Shown here: piece by piece, positions 8,655-17,281 of the stretch
Position numbering within the stretch: the stretch's first letter is position 1
Layout of the letters: each line of letters opens with the position of its first letter
Position numbers and translations under genes: made by a program
Assembly (NCBI RefSeq): GCF_014649795.1
Contig: NZ_BMTS01000016.1
Span: 62,001-126,000 of the forward strand
Length of the DNA: 64,000 nt
Direction of reading: 5' to 3'
From: Streptomyces melanogenes
Lineage (GTDB): Bacteria > Actinomycetota > Actinomycetes > Streptomycetales > Streptomycetaceae
The notes under the pieces: model-generated
What the model was told of the DNA's origin: nothing
The model's input: only the letters and a program-made list of their open reading frames with translations
The model's database searches: none

Positions 8655-9794
8655 TCAGCCCTCCGTCCTGCGGTGCACCCGCGCGACCCAGTCCGCCGGT
8701 TTGGCGATCTCCGACTTGGTGGGGAGCGTGTTGGGCGAGGTCCAGACCCGGTTGAAGCCGTCCATGCCGACCTGGTCGACGACGGCCCGTACGAACCGCT
8801 CGCCGTCGCGGTACTGGCGCAGTTTCGCGTCCAGTCCGAGCAGCCTGCGCAGGGCCTGGTCGAGGCGGGAGGCGCCCTTGGCGCGGCGCTGCTGGAACTT
8901 CTCGCGGATCTCGGCCACCGAGGGCACGACCTGCGGCCCCACCCCGTCCATCACGAAGTCCGCGTGGCCTTCGAGCAGCGACATCACGGCGGTGAGGCGG
9001 CCGAGGATCTCGCGCTGGGCGGGGGTCTGCACCAGCTCGACCAGGGAGCGGCCGCTCTCGCCCTCCTCGCCCTCGGGGCGGCTTCCGGTGAGCGACTGGG
9101 CGGCCTCGCGCAGCCGCTCGAGGACGGTCATCGGGTCGACGTCGGTCTCGCCGAGGAATGACTGGATTTCGCCTTCGAGGTGGTCGCGCAGCCAGGGCAC
9201 GCCGGTGAACTGGGTGCGGTGGGTCTCCTCGTGCAGGCACACCCAGAGCCGGAAGTCGTGCGGGTGGACGTCGAGCTCGCGCTCCACGTGGACGATGTTG
9301 GGGGCGACCAGGAGGAGGCGGCCGCCGCCGTTCTCCCCGGCCGGGAGCTCGCGGGTGGCGGGCGCGAACGTCTCGTACTGCCCGAGGACCCGCGAGGACA
9401 GGAAGCTGAGCAGCATGCCCAGCTCCACGCCGGTGACCTTGCCGCCGACCGCGCCGAGCACGGCGCCGCCCGGGCTGCTGCCCCGGCGCTCCTGCATCTT
9501 GTCGAGCAGCGGCTTCAGCACTTCCCGGAAGCCGGCCACGTTGGCCTTGACCCAGCCCGCGCGGTCGACCACGAGGACGGGGGTGTCGGCGGGCCGCACG
9601 CTGTCCGGGATCATCCGGGTGAAGGCCCGTACGTGTTCCTCGGAGGCCTTGGCGTGCCGGCGCAGCTCGGCGACGACGGCGCGCGCCTCGTCCCGGCTCA
9701 CGTCGGGGCCCGGCCTCACCAGTCGGGTCGCGGTCGCCACCGCGAGGTTCCAGTCGACCATCCCAGCAGAAGCAGCACCACCGATGCCTGTCAT
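8655..9794 (-). CDS. zincin-like metallopeptidase family protein (DUF2342, 'F420 biosynthesis-associated')
   Basis: A 379-residue cytosolic protein with the gluzincin motif HEETH (188-192) and conserved flanks HPHDFRLWVCLHE and DHLEGEIQSF. A later LEGHADFVMDG block probably supplies a third metal ligand. It resembles the DUF2342/zincin-like family that sits beside tilS and dacB in actinobacteria (Rv3626c, from memory). Proteolytic activity and substrates are unknown; the F420 link in the family name is only phylogenetic. The start ATG at 9794 lies 54 bp downstream of dacB, so co-transcription is plausible. Confidence 0.85.
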   Translation of the reverse strand: MTGIGGAASAGMVDWNLAVATATRLVRPGPDVSRDEARAVVAELRRHAKASEEHVRAFTRMIPDSVRPADTPVLVVDRAGWVKANVAGFREVLKPLLDKMQERRGSSPGGAVLGAVGGKVTGVELGMLLSFLSSRVLGQYETFAPATRELPAGENGGGRLLLVAPNIVHVERELDVHPHDFRLWVCLHEETHRTQFTGVPWLRDHLEGEIQSFLGETDVDPMTVLERLREAAQSLTGSRPEGEEGESGRSLVELVQTPAQREILGRLTAVMSLLEGHADFVMDGVGPQVVPSVAEIREKFQQRRAKGASRLDQALRRLLGLDAKLRQYRDGERFVRAVVDQVGMDGFNRVWTSPNTLPTKSEIAKPADWVARVHRRTEG

Positions 9795-9848
9795 GCGTCA
9801 ACCGTACGTTGTCCCCTCCTCCAGGGGAGGAGGGTTGAAGCCGAGGGC

Positions 9849-11291
9849 TTACGGGGCGGGGGCGGCATGGCAGCCGCAGCGGGCCAGTTGGTCGGCGAGC
9901 CTGTCGAGGGCGCGCTGGGCCGGGTCGGGGCCGGGGGTGTCGGCGGCGAGGAAGGCGAAGGTGAGCAGGTGGCCGTCGGCGTCCACGACGGTGCCCGCGA
10001 GCGCGTTGACGCCGGAGAGGGTGCCGGTCTTGGCGCGGACCAGGCCGGTGGCCGAGGAGGTGGCCCCGTAGCGGGCGCGCAGGGTGCCGGTGAACCCGGC
10101 GACCGGCAGACCGGTGAGGACCGGGCGCAGCTCCGGGTGGGCGGGGTCGGCGGCGCGGGCGAGCAGCAGGGTCAGCAGTTGGGCGCTGACCCGGTTCTCG
10201 CGGCTGAGGCCGCTGCCGTCGGCGAACCGGGCGGTGGCGGCCTGCGGCAGGCCGAGTGCGGCGAGCCGGGCGGCGACGGCCTTGGCGGCCCCGCCGAAGT
10301 CGGCGGGGATCCGGGCCGCGAGGGCGGTCTGGCGGGCCAGCGCCTCGGCGAGGTCGTTGTCGCTGTTGGTCAGCATCCGCTCGACCAGCTCCGAGAGCGG
10401 CGCGGAGAGGGTGCGGGCGAGCTCGGTGGCGCCCTGCGGGGCCTTGCCGGGCGCGGGCGGGGCCGTGAGGGTGATGCCGCGTTCACGCAGCAGGGAGGCG
10501 AACATACGGGCGGTGTCGCCCGCCGGGTCCCCGGTGCGCGGGGCGGGCCCGCTGGAGCTGCCTCCCCCAGAGCCGAAAGCCTGGGAGGTGCCCCCGGTAC
10601 GGCCCTCGTCGGTCATCAGGGCGACGACGGGCGCGATGTTCTCGTTCGGGCCGATGGGGTGCAGCTCGGGCCCGCTGTAGCGGGAGAGGTCGTAGGAGAG
10701 GGCCGCGTCGGTGAAGCCCCGGGTGCGCAGGGCGCGGGCGGTGGCGTCGGCGAGCGCGCGCAGACCGTCCTTGCCGAGGGTGGGGTCGCCGCCGCCGACG
10801 AGGGTGAGCAAGTTGCCGGTGGCGGGGGCGACGACCGTGGTGGGGATGCGGTGGTCGGGGCCGAGCGCCGACAGGGCGGCGACCGCGGTGGCGATCTTGA
10901 CGGTGGAGGCGGGCGTCATGGCGGTGTCCGCGCGCTGCCCGTAGAGCTGCTTGCCGGTGGCCGTGTCGTACACCGCGGCGGCCGGCTGCGGGCCGAGGCC
11001 GGGCGCCGCGAGCAGGGGGCCGAGGACCTGGTCGAGCGCGGTGTCCGCGGGGGCGTTCGCGGGGGCGCTCAGCGCGGCGAGCACGCCCCTCGCGCTGGGC
11101 GCGGGCGCCGGTGCGGGGGGCGCGCCCAGGTGATGTGCGCCACCTGTTTGACGAGCGGCCGCCGCCTTGTCGCGCTCGGCCGTACGCTGACCCGAGTCCC
11201 AGGGACCGGCCGTGGCCACCGCTCCGGCCGCCACCGCCAGGCCTACCGCAGCCGCACCCGCCATGAGCTGCCATGTCTTGGGTCCCGGCAC
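9849..11291 (-). CDS. dacB: D-alanyl-D-alanine carboxypeptidase / endopeptidase (PBP4 type)
   Basis: Peptidase S13 that trims peptidoglycan stem peptides outside the membrane. From GTG 11291 the protein has 480 residues: a hydrophobic signal/anchor (about 8-30), a Pro/Ala linker, then SxxK (STVK, about 129-132), the SDN box (NSDNDLAEAL) and a KTG box (AKTGTLSG). The GTG at 11291 is chosen because AAAGGGG lies upstream; an in-frame GTG at 11336 has no visible ribosome site. A G-rich repeat is embedded in frame and encodes the GGTSQAFGSGGGSS stretch. It is divergent from ppa. Confidence 0.92.
   Translation of the reverse strand: MPGPKTWQLMAGAAAVGLAVAAGAVATAGPWDSGQRTAERDKAAAARQTGGAHHLGAPPAPAPAPSARGVLAALSAPANAPADTALDQVLGPLLAAPGLGPQPAAAVYDTATGKQLYGQRADTAMTPASTVKIATAVAALSALGPDHRIPTTVVAPATGNLLTLVGGGDPTLGKDGLRALADATARALRTRGFTDAALSYDLSRYSGPELHPIGPNENIAPVVALMTDEGRTGGTSQAFGSGGGSSSGPAPRTGDPAGDTARMFASLLRERGITLTAPPAPGKAPQGATELARTLSAPLSELVERMLTNSDNDLAEALARQTALAARIPADFGGAAKAVAARLAALGLPQAATARFADGSGLSRENRVSAQLLTLLLARAADPAHPELRPVLTGLPVAGFTGTLRARYGATSSATGLVRAKTGTLSGVNALAGTVVDADGHLLTFAFLAADTPGPDPAQRALDRLADQLARCGCHAAPAP
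10561..10595 (-). repeat. G-rich palindromic element inside dacB
   Basis: On the minus strand this reads GGGGGCACCTCCCAGGC, then TTTCGGCTCTGGGGGAGGC: a G-run/C-run palindrome followed by a CGGCTCTGGGGGAGG tail. Related copies lie at 62017-62050 (start of tmk) and 62200-62236 (between topA and tmk). Here it is in frame and adds a Gly/Ser loop to DacB. Confidence 0.6.
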
Positions 11292-11476
11292 CGAGGACCA
11301 GCCCCTTTCGCGATCACACACCTGCGTGAGGGACACTTAATCACCAGAACTGCGTCTTGCCGCGAACATGGCACTCCGGGTCAGCACCGGCGGCCCGTCC
11401 GGCTGAACGTCCCGGGCCCGGCCCGGGGGCGCAGCAACCGTCCCATGCATGTGCTGATCACTGAGGAGAGCCACCC

Positions 11477-11971
11477 GTGGAGTTCGACGTCACCATCGAG
11501 ATCCCGAAGGGTTCGCGGAACAAGTACGAGGTGGACCACGAGACCGGCCGGATCCGCCTGGACCGTCGGCTCTTCACCTCGACCAGCTACCCGGCGGACT
11601 ACGGCTTCGTCGAGAACACCCTCGGCGAGGACGGCGACCCGCTGGACGCGCTGGTCATCCTGGACGAGCCGACCTTCCCGGGCTGCCTGATCCGCTGCCG
11701 CGCCATCGGCATGTTCCGCATGACCGACGAGGCGGGCGGCGACGACAAGCTGCTCTGCGTGCCGGCGTCCGACCCGCGCGTCGAGCACCTGCGCGACATC
11801 CACCACGTGTCGGAGTTCGACCGCCTGGAGATCCAGCACTTCTTCGAGGTCTACAAGGACCTGGAGCCCGGCAAGTCCGTCGAGGGCGCCAACTGGGTCG
11901 GCCGCGCCGAGGCCGAGGAAGAGATCAAGGCCTCCTACAAGCGCCTCGAGGCGCAGGGCGGCGCGCACTGA
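11477..11971 (+). CDS. ppa: inorganic pyrophosphatase (family I)
   Basis: Hydrolyses pyrophosphate and so pulls biosynthetic reactions forward. The 164-residue soluble enzyme has EIPKGSRNKYEVD at the N-terminus, the LDRRLFTSTSYPADYGFV block and the signature EDGDPLDALV with three metal-binding Asp. The GTG start has AGGAGAG about 7 nt upstream. It is divergent from dacB, sharing a ~185-bp promoter region, as in M. tuberculosis Rv3627c/Rv3628 (from memory). A strong hairpin follows. Confidence 0.97.
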   Translation: MEFDVTIEIPKGSRNKYEVDHETGRIRLDRRLFTSTSYPADYGFVENTLGEDGDPLDALVILDEPTFPGCLIRCRAIGMFRMTDEAGGDDKLLCVPASDPRVEHLRDIHHVSEFDRLEIQHFFEVYKDLEPGKSVEGANWVGRAEAEEEIKASYKRLEAQGGAH

Positions 11972-11984
11972 CGCGTCTCTCACC

Positions 11985-12036
11985 CGTACGACGACGGGCG
12001 GTGCACCTTCCGGGGTGCGCCGCCCGTTGTCGTACG
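11985..12036 (+). terminator. ppa terminator hairpin
   Basis: The two 23-nt arms (11985-12007 and 12014-12036) pair with two mismatches around a TTCCGG loop. The outer ends are CGTACG on both sides. It starts 14 bp after the ppa stop and lies before the next gene, so it should end ppa transcripts. Confidence 0.8.
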
Positions 12037-12101
12037 ACTTGATGATCGCCCACATACTGGGCACACGCATGCGTACGGAAGGGACCGGAGGGAGGTAAGG
12101 G

Positions 12102-13742
12102 GTGGCTGAGCAGCAGGTGCCGGAGGAGCGCAAGCCGCCCTCGGACGAGGCGCGCAGCGCCTTCGCGGCTCCCGACGGGGTGGAGCAGCCCGGGCCCCCC
12201 GAGGAGGACGCGCCGACCTCCGAGTTCGCGCTGCCGGCCGGGGTGCCGGAGCCCGAGCCGGTCGTCGAGCAGCCCGTCTCCGCCTTCGCGCCGCCCCTCA
12301 CCTACTCGGCCCGCGAGGCCCCGCCCGCGATGGTCACCACCGCCGGGCTGCCGCTGGTGCGGCTCTCCAAGGACGCGCCCTGGCAGGACCGGATGCGCAC
12401 CATGCTGCGGATGCCGGTGGGCGAGCGGCCGGTGCCGGAGACAGCCCCCAAGGCCGACGAGGCCGGGCCCGCCGTGCCGCGCGTGCTCGACCTGACGCTG
12501 CGTATCGGCGAGCTGCTGCTGGCGGGCGGCGAGGGCGCGGAGGACGTCGAGGCGGCGATGTTCGCGATCTGCCGCAGCTACGGCCTGGACCGCTGCGAGC
12601 CGACGGTGACCTTCACCCTGCTCTCCATCACCCACCAGCCGTCGCTGGTGGACGACCCGGTCACGGCGAACCGGACGGTACGCCGCCGGGGCACCGACTA
12701 CACGCGTCTGGCGGCCGTCCACCGGCTCGTCACGGACATGACCAGCCCCGACCACGACGTCACCCTCGAAGAGGCCTACCGCCGCCTCGCCGAGATCCGC
12801 CGCAACCGGCACCCGTACCCCGGCTGGGTCCTCACCACGGCCGCGGGCGGGCTCGCCGGGGCGGCCTCCGTGCTGGTGGGGGGCGGCGTCACGGTGTTCC
12901 TGGTGGCCGCGGCCGGCGCGATCCTCGGCGACCGGCTGGCCTGGCTCTGCGCGGCGCGCGGGCTGCCCGAGTTCTACCAGTTCGTGGTGGCGGCGATGCC
13001 GCCGGCGGCGATGGGTGTGGCGCTCAGCCTGCTCGGCTGGGACCTGCGGCCCTCGGCGGTGATCACCGGTGGGCTGTTCGCCCTGATCCCGGGGCGGGCG
13101 CTGGTGGCCGCCGTCCAGGACGGCCTGACCGGCTTCTACATCACCGCCTCGGCCCGCCTGCTCGAAGTCACGTACTTCTTCGTGGCGATCGTGATCGGCG
13201 TCCTCACCGTGCTGTACGGGGGACTCCAGGTCGACGCCAAGCTCAACCCGGAAGGGGCGCTGAGCCCCATCGAGCGCCCGATCGTGCAGACCCTGGCCTC
13301 GATGGCGCTGTGTCTGACCTTCGCCGTCCTGCTCCAGCAGGAACGTTCCACCGTGTGGATCGCGACGGTGAACGGCGGGATCGCCTGGGTGATCTACGCG
13401 TCGATCGCGGTCACCGCGAAGGGCTCGCCGATCATGGCGACGGCGGTGGCGGCGGGGCTGGTCGGCCTGTTCGGGCAGTTGGTCGCACGCTACCGCAACA
13501 CCTCGGCGCTGCCGTACGTGACGGCGGCGATCGGGCCGCTGCTGCCCGGCTCCGCCACGTACTTCGGCGTGCTCGCGATCGCCCAGAACCACCGGGACCA
13601 GGGCCTCGCCAACATCGCCAAGGCGGCGGCGCTGGCGATGGCCATCGCGATCGGGGTGAACCTCGGGAGCGAGATGTCCCGGATGTTCCTCAAGGCGCCG
13701 GGAGCCGCCCGTAAGGCGGCGAAGCGGACCCGAGGGTTCTGA
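12102..13742 (+). CDS. threonine/serine exporter family protein (ThrE-like)
   Basis: The 546 residues show a Pro/Glu-rich cytosolic N-terminus (1-120), a conserved soluble domain (about 128-235, with LDLTLRIGELLLAGGEGAEDVEAAM) and about ten hydrophobic segments from 243 to 530. This matches the ThrE family (PF06738 plus PF12821), which exports Thr/Ser in Corynebacterium. Substrate here is inferred only from the family. The GTG start has GGAGG about 8 nt upstream. It ends at a repeat shared with the converging dedA-like gene. Confidence 0.85.
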   Translation: MAEQQVPEERKPPSDEARSAFAAPDGVEQPGPPEEDAPTSEFALPAGVPEPEPVVEQPVSAFAPPLTYSAREAPPAMVTTAGLPLVRLSKDAPWQDRMRTMLRMPVGERPVPETAPKADEAGPAVPRVLDLTLRIGELLLAGGEGAEDVEAAMFAICRSYGLDRCEPTVTFTLLSITHQPSLVDDPVTANRTVRRRGTDYTRLAAVHRLVTDMTSPDHDVTLEEAYRRLAEIRRNRHPYPGWVLTTAAGGLAGAASVLVGGGVTVFLVAAAGAILGDRLAWLCAARGLPEFYQFVVAAMPPAAMGVALSLLGWDLRPSAVITGGLFALIPGRALVAAVQDGLTGFYITASARLLEVTYFFVAIVIGVLTVLYGGLQVDAKLNPEGALSPIERPIVQTLASMALCLTFAVLLQQERSTVWIATVNGGIAWVIYASIAVTAKGSPIMATAVAAGLVGLFGQLVARYRNTSALPYVTAAIGPLLPGSATYFGVLAIAQNHRDQGLANIAKAAALAMAIAIGVNLGSEMSRMFLKAPGAARKAAKRTRGF

Positions 13743-13744
13743 GG

Positions 13745-13832
13745 TTTGTCTGCGGGCCGGTGGGGGGCTGGTCGCGCCCACGCGGCGGAGTCGCACAATG
13801 ACACAGCCCCGCGCCCCTTTGGGGGCGCGCCC
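13745..13832. repeat. dispersed intergenic repeat, copy A
   Basis: Shares CTGGTCGCGCCCACGCGGCG, then GAGTCGCACA and ACACAGCCCCGCGCCCCT, with copies at 16562-16642 and 28262-28340. It contains a GCGGC/GCCGC-type half-palindrome and ends in a hairpin, GCGCCCC (13811-13817) with GGGGGCGC (13821-13828). It fills the gap between convergent thrE-like and dedA genes and probably works as a bidirectional terminator. Confidence 0.75.
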
Positions 13833-13843
13833 GTACGCGAGGC

Positions 13844-14536
13844 TCAGCGCTTTGCGTGGCGCCTGCGCTGAGGGGTGGGAGAACCCGACGGCCCGGACGC
13901 CCCCGGACCCGCCTTCTTCGACTTGGAGCGGGCCCGTAGGAACTCGATCGCGATCGGGACCACCGAGACCAGCACGATCGCGACCAGCATCAGCTCGATG
14001 TTCTTGTGCACGAACTCGACGTTGCCGAGCGCCGCGCCGAGCAGCGTGACGCCCGCGCCCCACAGCGTGCCGCCGATCACGTTGTACGTGATGAAGGAGC
14101 GGTAGTTCATCCGGCTCACGCCCGCGATGATCGGCGTGAACGTCCGCACGATCGGCACGAACCGGGCCAGCACCAGCGACTTCGGGCCGTACTTCTCGAA
14201 GAACTCGTGGGCCTTCTCCACGTTCTCCTGCTTGAAGAGCTTGGAGTCCGGCCGGTTGAAGAGCGAGGGTCCGACCTTGCGGCCGAACAGGTAGCCCACC
14301 TGGTCGCCCACGACGGCCGCGGCCACGACCAGCAGGCAGACCAGCCACAGCGGGTGGTCGATCTTGCCGCTGGTGACCAGCAGACCGGTGGTGAACAGCA
14401 GCGAGTCGCCCGGCAGGAAGAAGCCGATGAGCAGGCCGGACTCGGCGAAGACGATCACCAGCAGACCGGCCAGGCCGAACGACGACAGCAGCTGGTCGGG
14501 GTCCAGCCAGCTCGGACCGAGTGCGAGGTTGGTCAC
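13844..14536 (-). CDS. DedA family membrane protein
   Basis: A 230-residue polytopic protein of the DedA/SNARE-associated (VTT) superfamily, whose members include polyprenyl-phosphate and phospholipid transporters or flippases. Landmarks are VFAESGLLIGFFLPGDSLLF, GDQVGYLFGRK and ARFVPIVRTFTPIIAGVSRM with the conserved Arg pair. The tail is basic and Pro/Ser-rich. The GTG start at 14536 fits the family length. It is monocistronic by position. Confidence 0.9.
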   Translation of the reverse strand: MTNLALGPSWLDPDQLLSSFGLAGLLVIVFAESGLLIGFFLPGDSLLFTTGLLVTSGKIDHPLWLVCLLVVAAAVVGDQVGYLFGRKVGPSLFNRPDSKLFKQENVEKAHEFFEKYGPKSLVLARFVPIVRTFTPIIAGVSRMNYRSFITYNVIGGTLWGAGVTLLGAALGNVEFVHKNIELMLVAIVLVSVVPIAIEFLRARSKSKKAGPGASGPSGSPTPQRRRHAKR

Positions 14537-14713
14537 GGGTTCCGGGCTCCTGGGTCAGGGGTCTGGGCGGGGGGCGCGCGTAAGCGCGCGTTGACGGGGC
14601 CAAAGCTATCAACGCGTTCGGCCCAATCCAGGTTCCACCGGGTTCCTGGGGATGCGCTGTGCCCGGGCGGGTACAAAGCTGGGTCCCAGGGTTCTCCAGG
14701 AGGTAGGCGACAC

Positions 14714-15079
14714 ATGGGCATCGAGGAATACGGCGGCGGGCAGGGCGCGCAGTCCGACGTACTGGTCGTGACGACGAACGACGTACCCGGCTATCAGGTC
14801 CAGCAGGTCATCGGCGAGGTCTTCGGCCTGACCGTCCGCTCGCGCCACCTCGGCAGCCAGATCGGCGCCGGGCTGAAGTCCATGATCGGCGGCGAGCTGA
14901 AGGGGCTGACGAAGACGCTTGTGCAGACCCGGAACCAGGCCATGGAGCGCCTGGTCGAGCAGGCACGCGCGCGTGGGGCGAACGCCGTCCTCATGATGCG
15001 GTTCGACGTCACCGAAGCGGCCGACGTCGGGACGGAGGTCTGCGCGTACGGAACGGCGGTCGTGATCACGAAGCTCTGA
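14714..15079 (+). CDS. YbjQ / UPF0145 family protein
   Basis: A 121-residue pentameric-type YbjQ protein, sometimes called a heavy-metal-binding domain, of unknown function. Conserved features are VLVVTTNDVPGYQV, the GEVFGLTVRSRHLG strand, RARGANAVLMMRFD and a closing CAYGTAVV. The ATG at 14714 has GGAGG about 11 nt upstream and an appropriate N-terminus. It lies 13 bp ahead of the glutamate decarboxylase gene, so the two are probably co-transcribed. Confidence 0.85.
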   Translation: MGIEEYGGGQGAQSDVLVVTTNDVPGYQVQQVIGEVFGLTVRSRHLGSQIGAGLKSMIGGELKGLTKTLVQTRNQAMERLVEQARARGANAVLMMRFDVTEAADVGTEVCAYGTAVVITKL

Positions 15080-15092
15080 GGAGGGGACGGCC

Positions 15093-16523
15093 GTGGCACT
15101 GCACCAGGGCGCCGACAAGAAGACGCAGCAGTACGAGAAGGAGTACGGGCGGCTCGCCCTCAACCCGTTCTACGGGGAGGCCGACCCGGTCGGCTCCATG
15201 ACGTCCGCGCCGCCCCGGCACCGGCTGCCGGACCGGCCGCTCGCCCCCTCCACGGCGTACCAGCTCGTCCACGACGAACTGATGCTGGACGGCAACTCCC
15301 GGCTCAACCTGGCCACCTTCGTCACCACCTGGATGGAGCCGCAGGCCGGGGTGCTGATGGCGGAGTGCCGGGACAAGAACATGATCGACAAGGACGAGTA
15401 CCCGCGCACCGCCGAGCTGGAGCGGCGCTGTGTGGCGATGCTCGCCGACCTGTGGCACGCGCCCGACCCGGCCGGGGCGGTGGGCTGCTCGACGACAGGG
15501 TCGAGCGAAGCGTGCATGCTCGCCGGGATGGCGCTCAAGCGGCGCTGGGCGAAGCGGAACGCGGACCGCTATCCCGGGCGGGACGCGGTGCCGAACCTGG
15601 TGATGGGCGTGAACGTCCAGGTCTGCTGGGAGAAGTTCTGCACCTTCTGGGAGGTCGAGGCGCGCCAGGTCCCGATGGAGGGCGACCGCTTCCACCTCGA
15701 CCCGCAGGCGGCGGCCGAGCTGTGCGACGAGAACACGATCGGCGTGGTCGGGATCCTCGGCTCGACCTTCGACGGATCGTACGAGCCGATCGCGGAACTC
15801 TGCGCGGCGCTCGACGCGTTGCAGGAGCGTACGGGGCTCGACGTACCGGTCCATGTGGACGGCGCGTCGGGGGCGATGGTGGCGCCCTTCCTGGACGAGG
15901 ACCTGGTGTGGGACTTCCGGCTGCCCCGGGTCGCGTCGATCAACACGTCCGGGCACAAGTACGGGCTGGTGTACCCGGGCGTGGGGTGGGCCCTGTGGCG
16001 CTCCGCGCAGGAGCTCCCGGAGGAGCTGGTCTTCCGGGTGAACTACCTGGGCGGCGACATGCCCACGTTCGCGCTGAACTTCTCGCGGCCGGGGGCGCAG
16101 GTGGTGGCGCAGTACTACACGTTCCTGCGGCTGGGGCGGGAGGGGTTCCGGGCGGTGCAGCAGACCACCCGGGACGTGGCGCGGGCGCTCGCCGAGCGCG
16201 TGGAGTCGCTCGGCGACTTCCAACTGCTCACGCGCGGGAACGAGCTGCCGGTGTTCGCGTTCACGACGGCGCCGGAGGTGAAGCGGTTCGACGTGTTCGA
16301 CGTGTCGCGGCGGCTGCGGGAGAAGGGGTGGCTGGTGCCCGCGTACACGTTCCCGCCGCACCGGGAGGATCTGTCGGTGCTGCGGGTGGTGTGCCGGAAC
16401 GGGTTCTCGTCGGATCTGGCGGCGATGCTGGTGGAGGACCTGGGACGGCTGCTGCCGGAGCTGCGGCGGCAGTCCGGTCCGCTCGGGCGGGACGAGTCTG
16501 TGGCTACGGCCTTCCACCACTGA
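15093..16523 (+). CDS. gadB: glutamate decarboxylase
   Basis: PLP enzyme converting glutamate to GABA with proton consumption. The 476-residue group II decarboxylase has CSTTGSSEACMLAGMA (phosphate-binding region), HVDGASGAMVAPF with the cofactor Asp, and the Schiff-base Lys in INTSGHKYG. The GTG start has GAGGGG 7-8 nt upstream. A role in acid tolerance or GABA metabolism is inferred; no antiporter gene is adjacent, but an aldehyde dehydrogenase lies 760 bp downstream on the other strand. Confidence 0.95.
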   Translation: MALHQGADKKTQQYEKEYGRLALNPFYGEADPVGSMTSAPPRHRLPDRPLAPSTAYQLVHDELMLDGNSRLNLATFVTTWMEPQAGVLMAECRDKNMIDKDEYPRTAELERRCVAMLADLWHAPDPAGAVGCSTTGSSEACMLAGMALKRRWAKRNADRYPGRDAVPNLVMGVNVQVCWEKFCTFWEVEARQVPMEGDRFHLDPQAAAELCDENTIGVVGILGSTFDGSYEPIAELCAALDALQERTGLDVPVHVDGASGAMVAPFLDEDLVWDFRLPRVASINTSGHKYGLVYPGVGWALWRSAQELPEELVFRVNYLGGDMPTFALNFSRPGAQVVAQYYTFLRLGREGFRAVQQTTRDVARALAERVESLGDFQLLTRGNELPVFAFTTAPEVKRFDVFDVSRRLREKGWLVPAYTFPPHREDLSVLRVVCRNGFSSDLAAMLVEDLGRLLPELRRQSGPLGRDESVATAFHH

Positions 16524-16561
16524 GTGGGGCGGGGGGAGCGCCGTTTTCGCTGGGCGCCGTG

Positions 16562-16642
16562 TTCGAGTGCGGATCGTGCGTGGTTGCTCGCGCCCACGCG
16601 GCGGAGCCGCACATGTCACAGCCCCGCGCCCCTATGGGGCGC
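16562..16642. repeat. dispersed intergenic repeat, copy B
   Basis: Contains GCTCGCGCCCACGCGGCGGA, then GCCGCACATGTCACAGCC and CCGCGCCCCT, closely matching copy C. The hairpin GCGCCCC (16626-16632), TAT, GGGGCGC (16636-16642) overlaps the stop codon of the padR-like gene. It lies between convergent gadB and the PadR gene, consistent with a shared terminator. Confidence 0.75.
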
Positions 16643-17231
16643 CGTCCGCCAGTACCGCCACGAACCGCTTCCCCTCGCCCGCGAATCTGTACGCGCCGGC
16701 CTCGATCCTCGCGATCAGGCCGGTCGTCCACTCCGCCTCACCGTCCGCCGAGTGGACCCACATGTTCATGATCTCGCCGATGTGGCCGAGGGACTCGGGG
16801 CCGTCCTCGGGGATGTAGTGCTCCGTCACCCTGGCGCGCCACGCCGCCAGGCGCTCCAGGCGGTCGCGCAGGAGCGCCACCACCTCGGTGCGCGGCAGGT
16901 CGACCATGAAGCCGATTGCCGCCGAGAGCATGTCCATCTTCTGGTCGTACGAGGTCAGCGCCGCGCGCAGCAGCTTCAGATACTCCTCGAAGCCCGCGTC
17001 CGTCAGCTCGTACTCGGTGCGCGGCGGACCGCCCGCCGTGCTCGGCGCGATCTCGTGGGCGTGCAGCACGCCCTCCTTCGCCATCTGTTTGAGGGCGTGG
17101 TAGATCGAGCCGGGCTTGGCGTTGGACCACTCGTGGGCGCCCCAGTACTCCAGGTCGTTGCGGACCTGGTAGCCGTGCGCCCGGCCGTGCTGGCGGATCG
17201 CGCCGAGCACGAGGAGACGGATCGCTGACAT
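16632..17231 (-). CDS. PadR family transcriptional regulator
   Basis: A 199-residue regulator with the PadR winged helix at the N-terminus (LLVLGAIRQHGRAHGYQV, then KPGSIYHALKQMAKEGVL) and a C-terminal four-helix dimer domain of the PadR-s2 (Vir_act_alpha_C) type. It usually represses efflux or detoxification genes in response to small molecules. The neighbouring aldehyde dehydrogenase, 50 bp upstream on the same strand, is a plausible partner or target, but this is inference. Confidence 0.88.
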   Translation of the reverse strand: MSAIRLLVLGAIRQHGRAHGYQVRNDLEYWGAHEWSNAKPGSIYHALKQMAKEGVLHAHEIAPSTAGGPPRTEYELTDAGFEEYLKLLRAALTSYDQKMDMLSAAIGFMVDLPRTEVVALLRDRLERLAAWRARVTEHYIPEDGPESLGHIGEIMNMWVHSADGEAEWTTGLIARIEAGAYRFAGEGKRFVAVLADGAP

Positions 17232-17281
17232 GCGCCTCAGCCTATGACCTCACCCGTTCGCGAGAGCAACCACCTGGTCGC

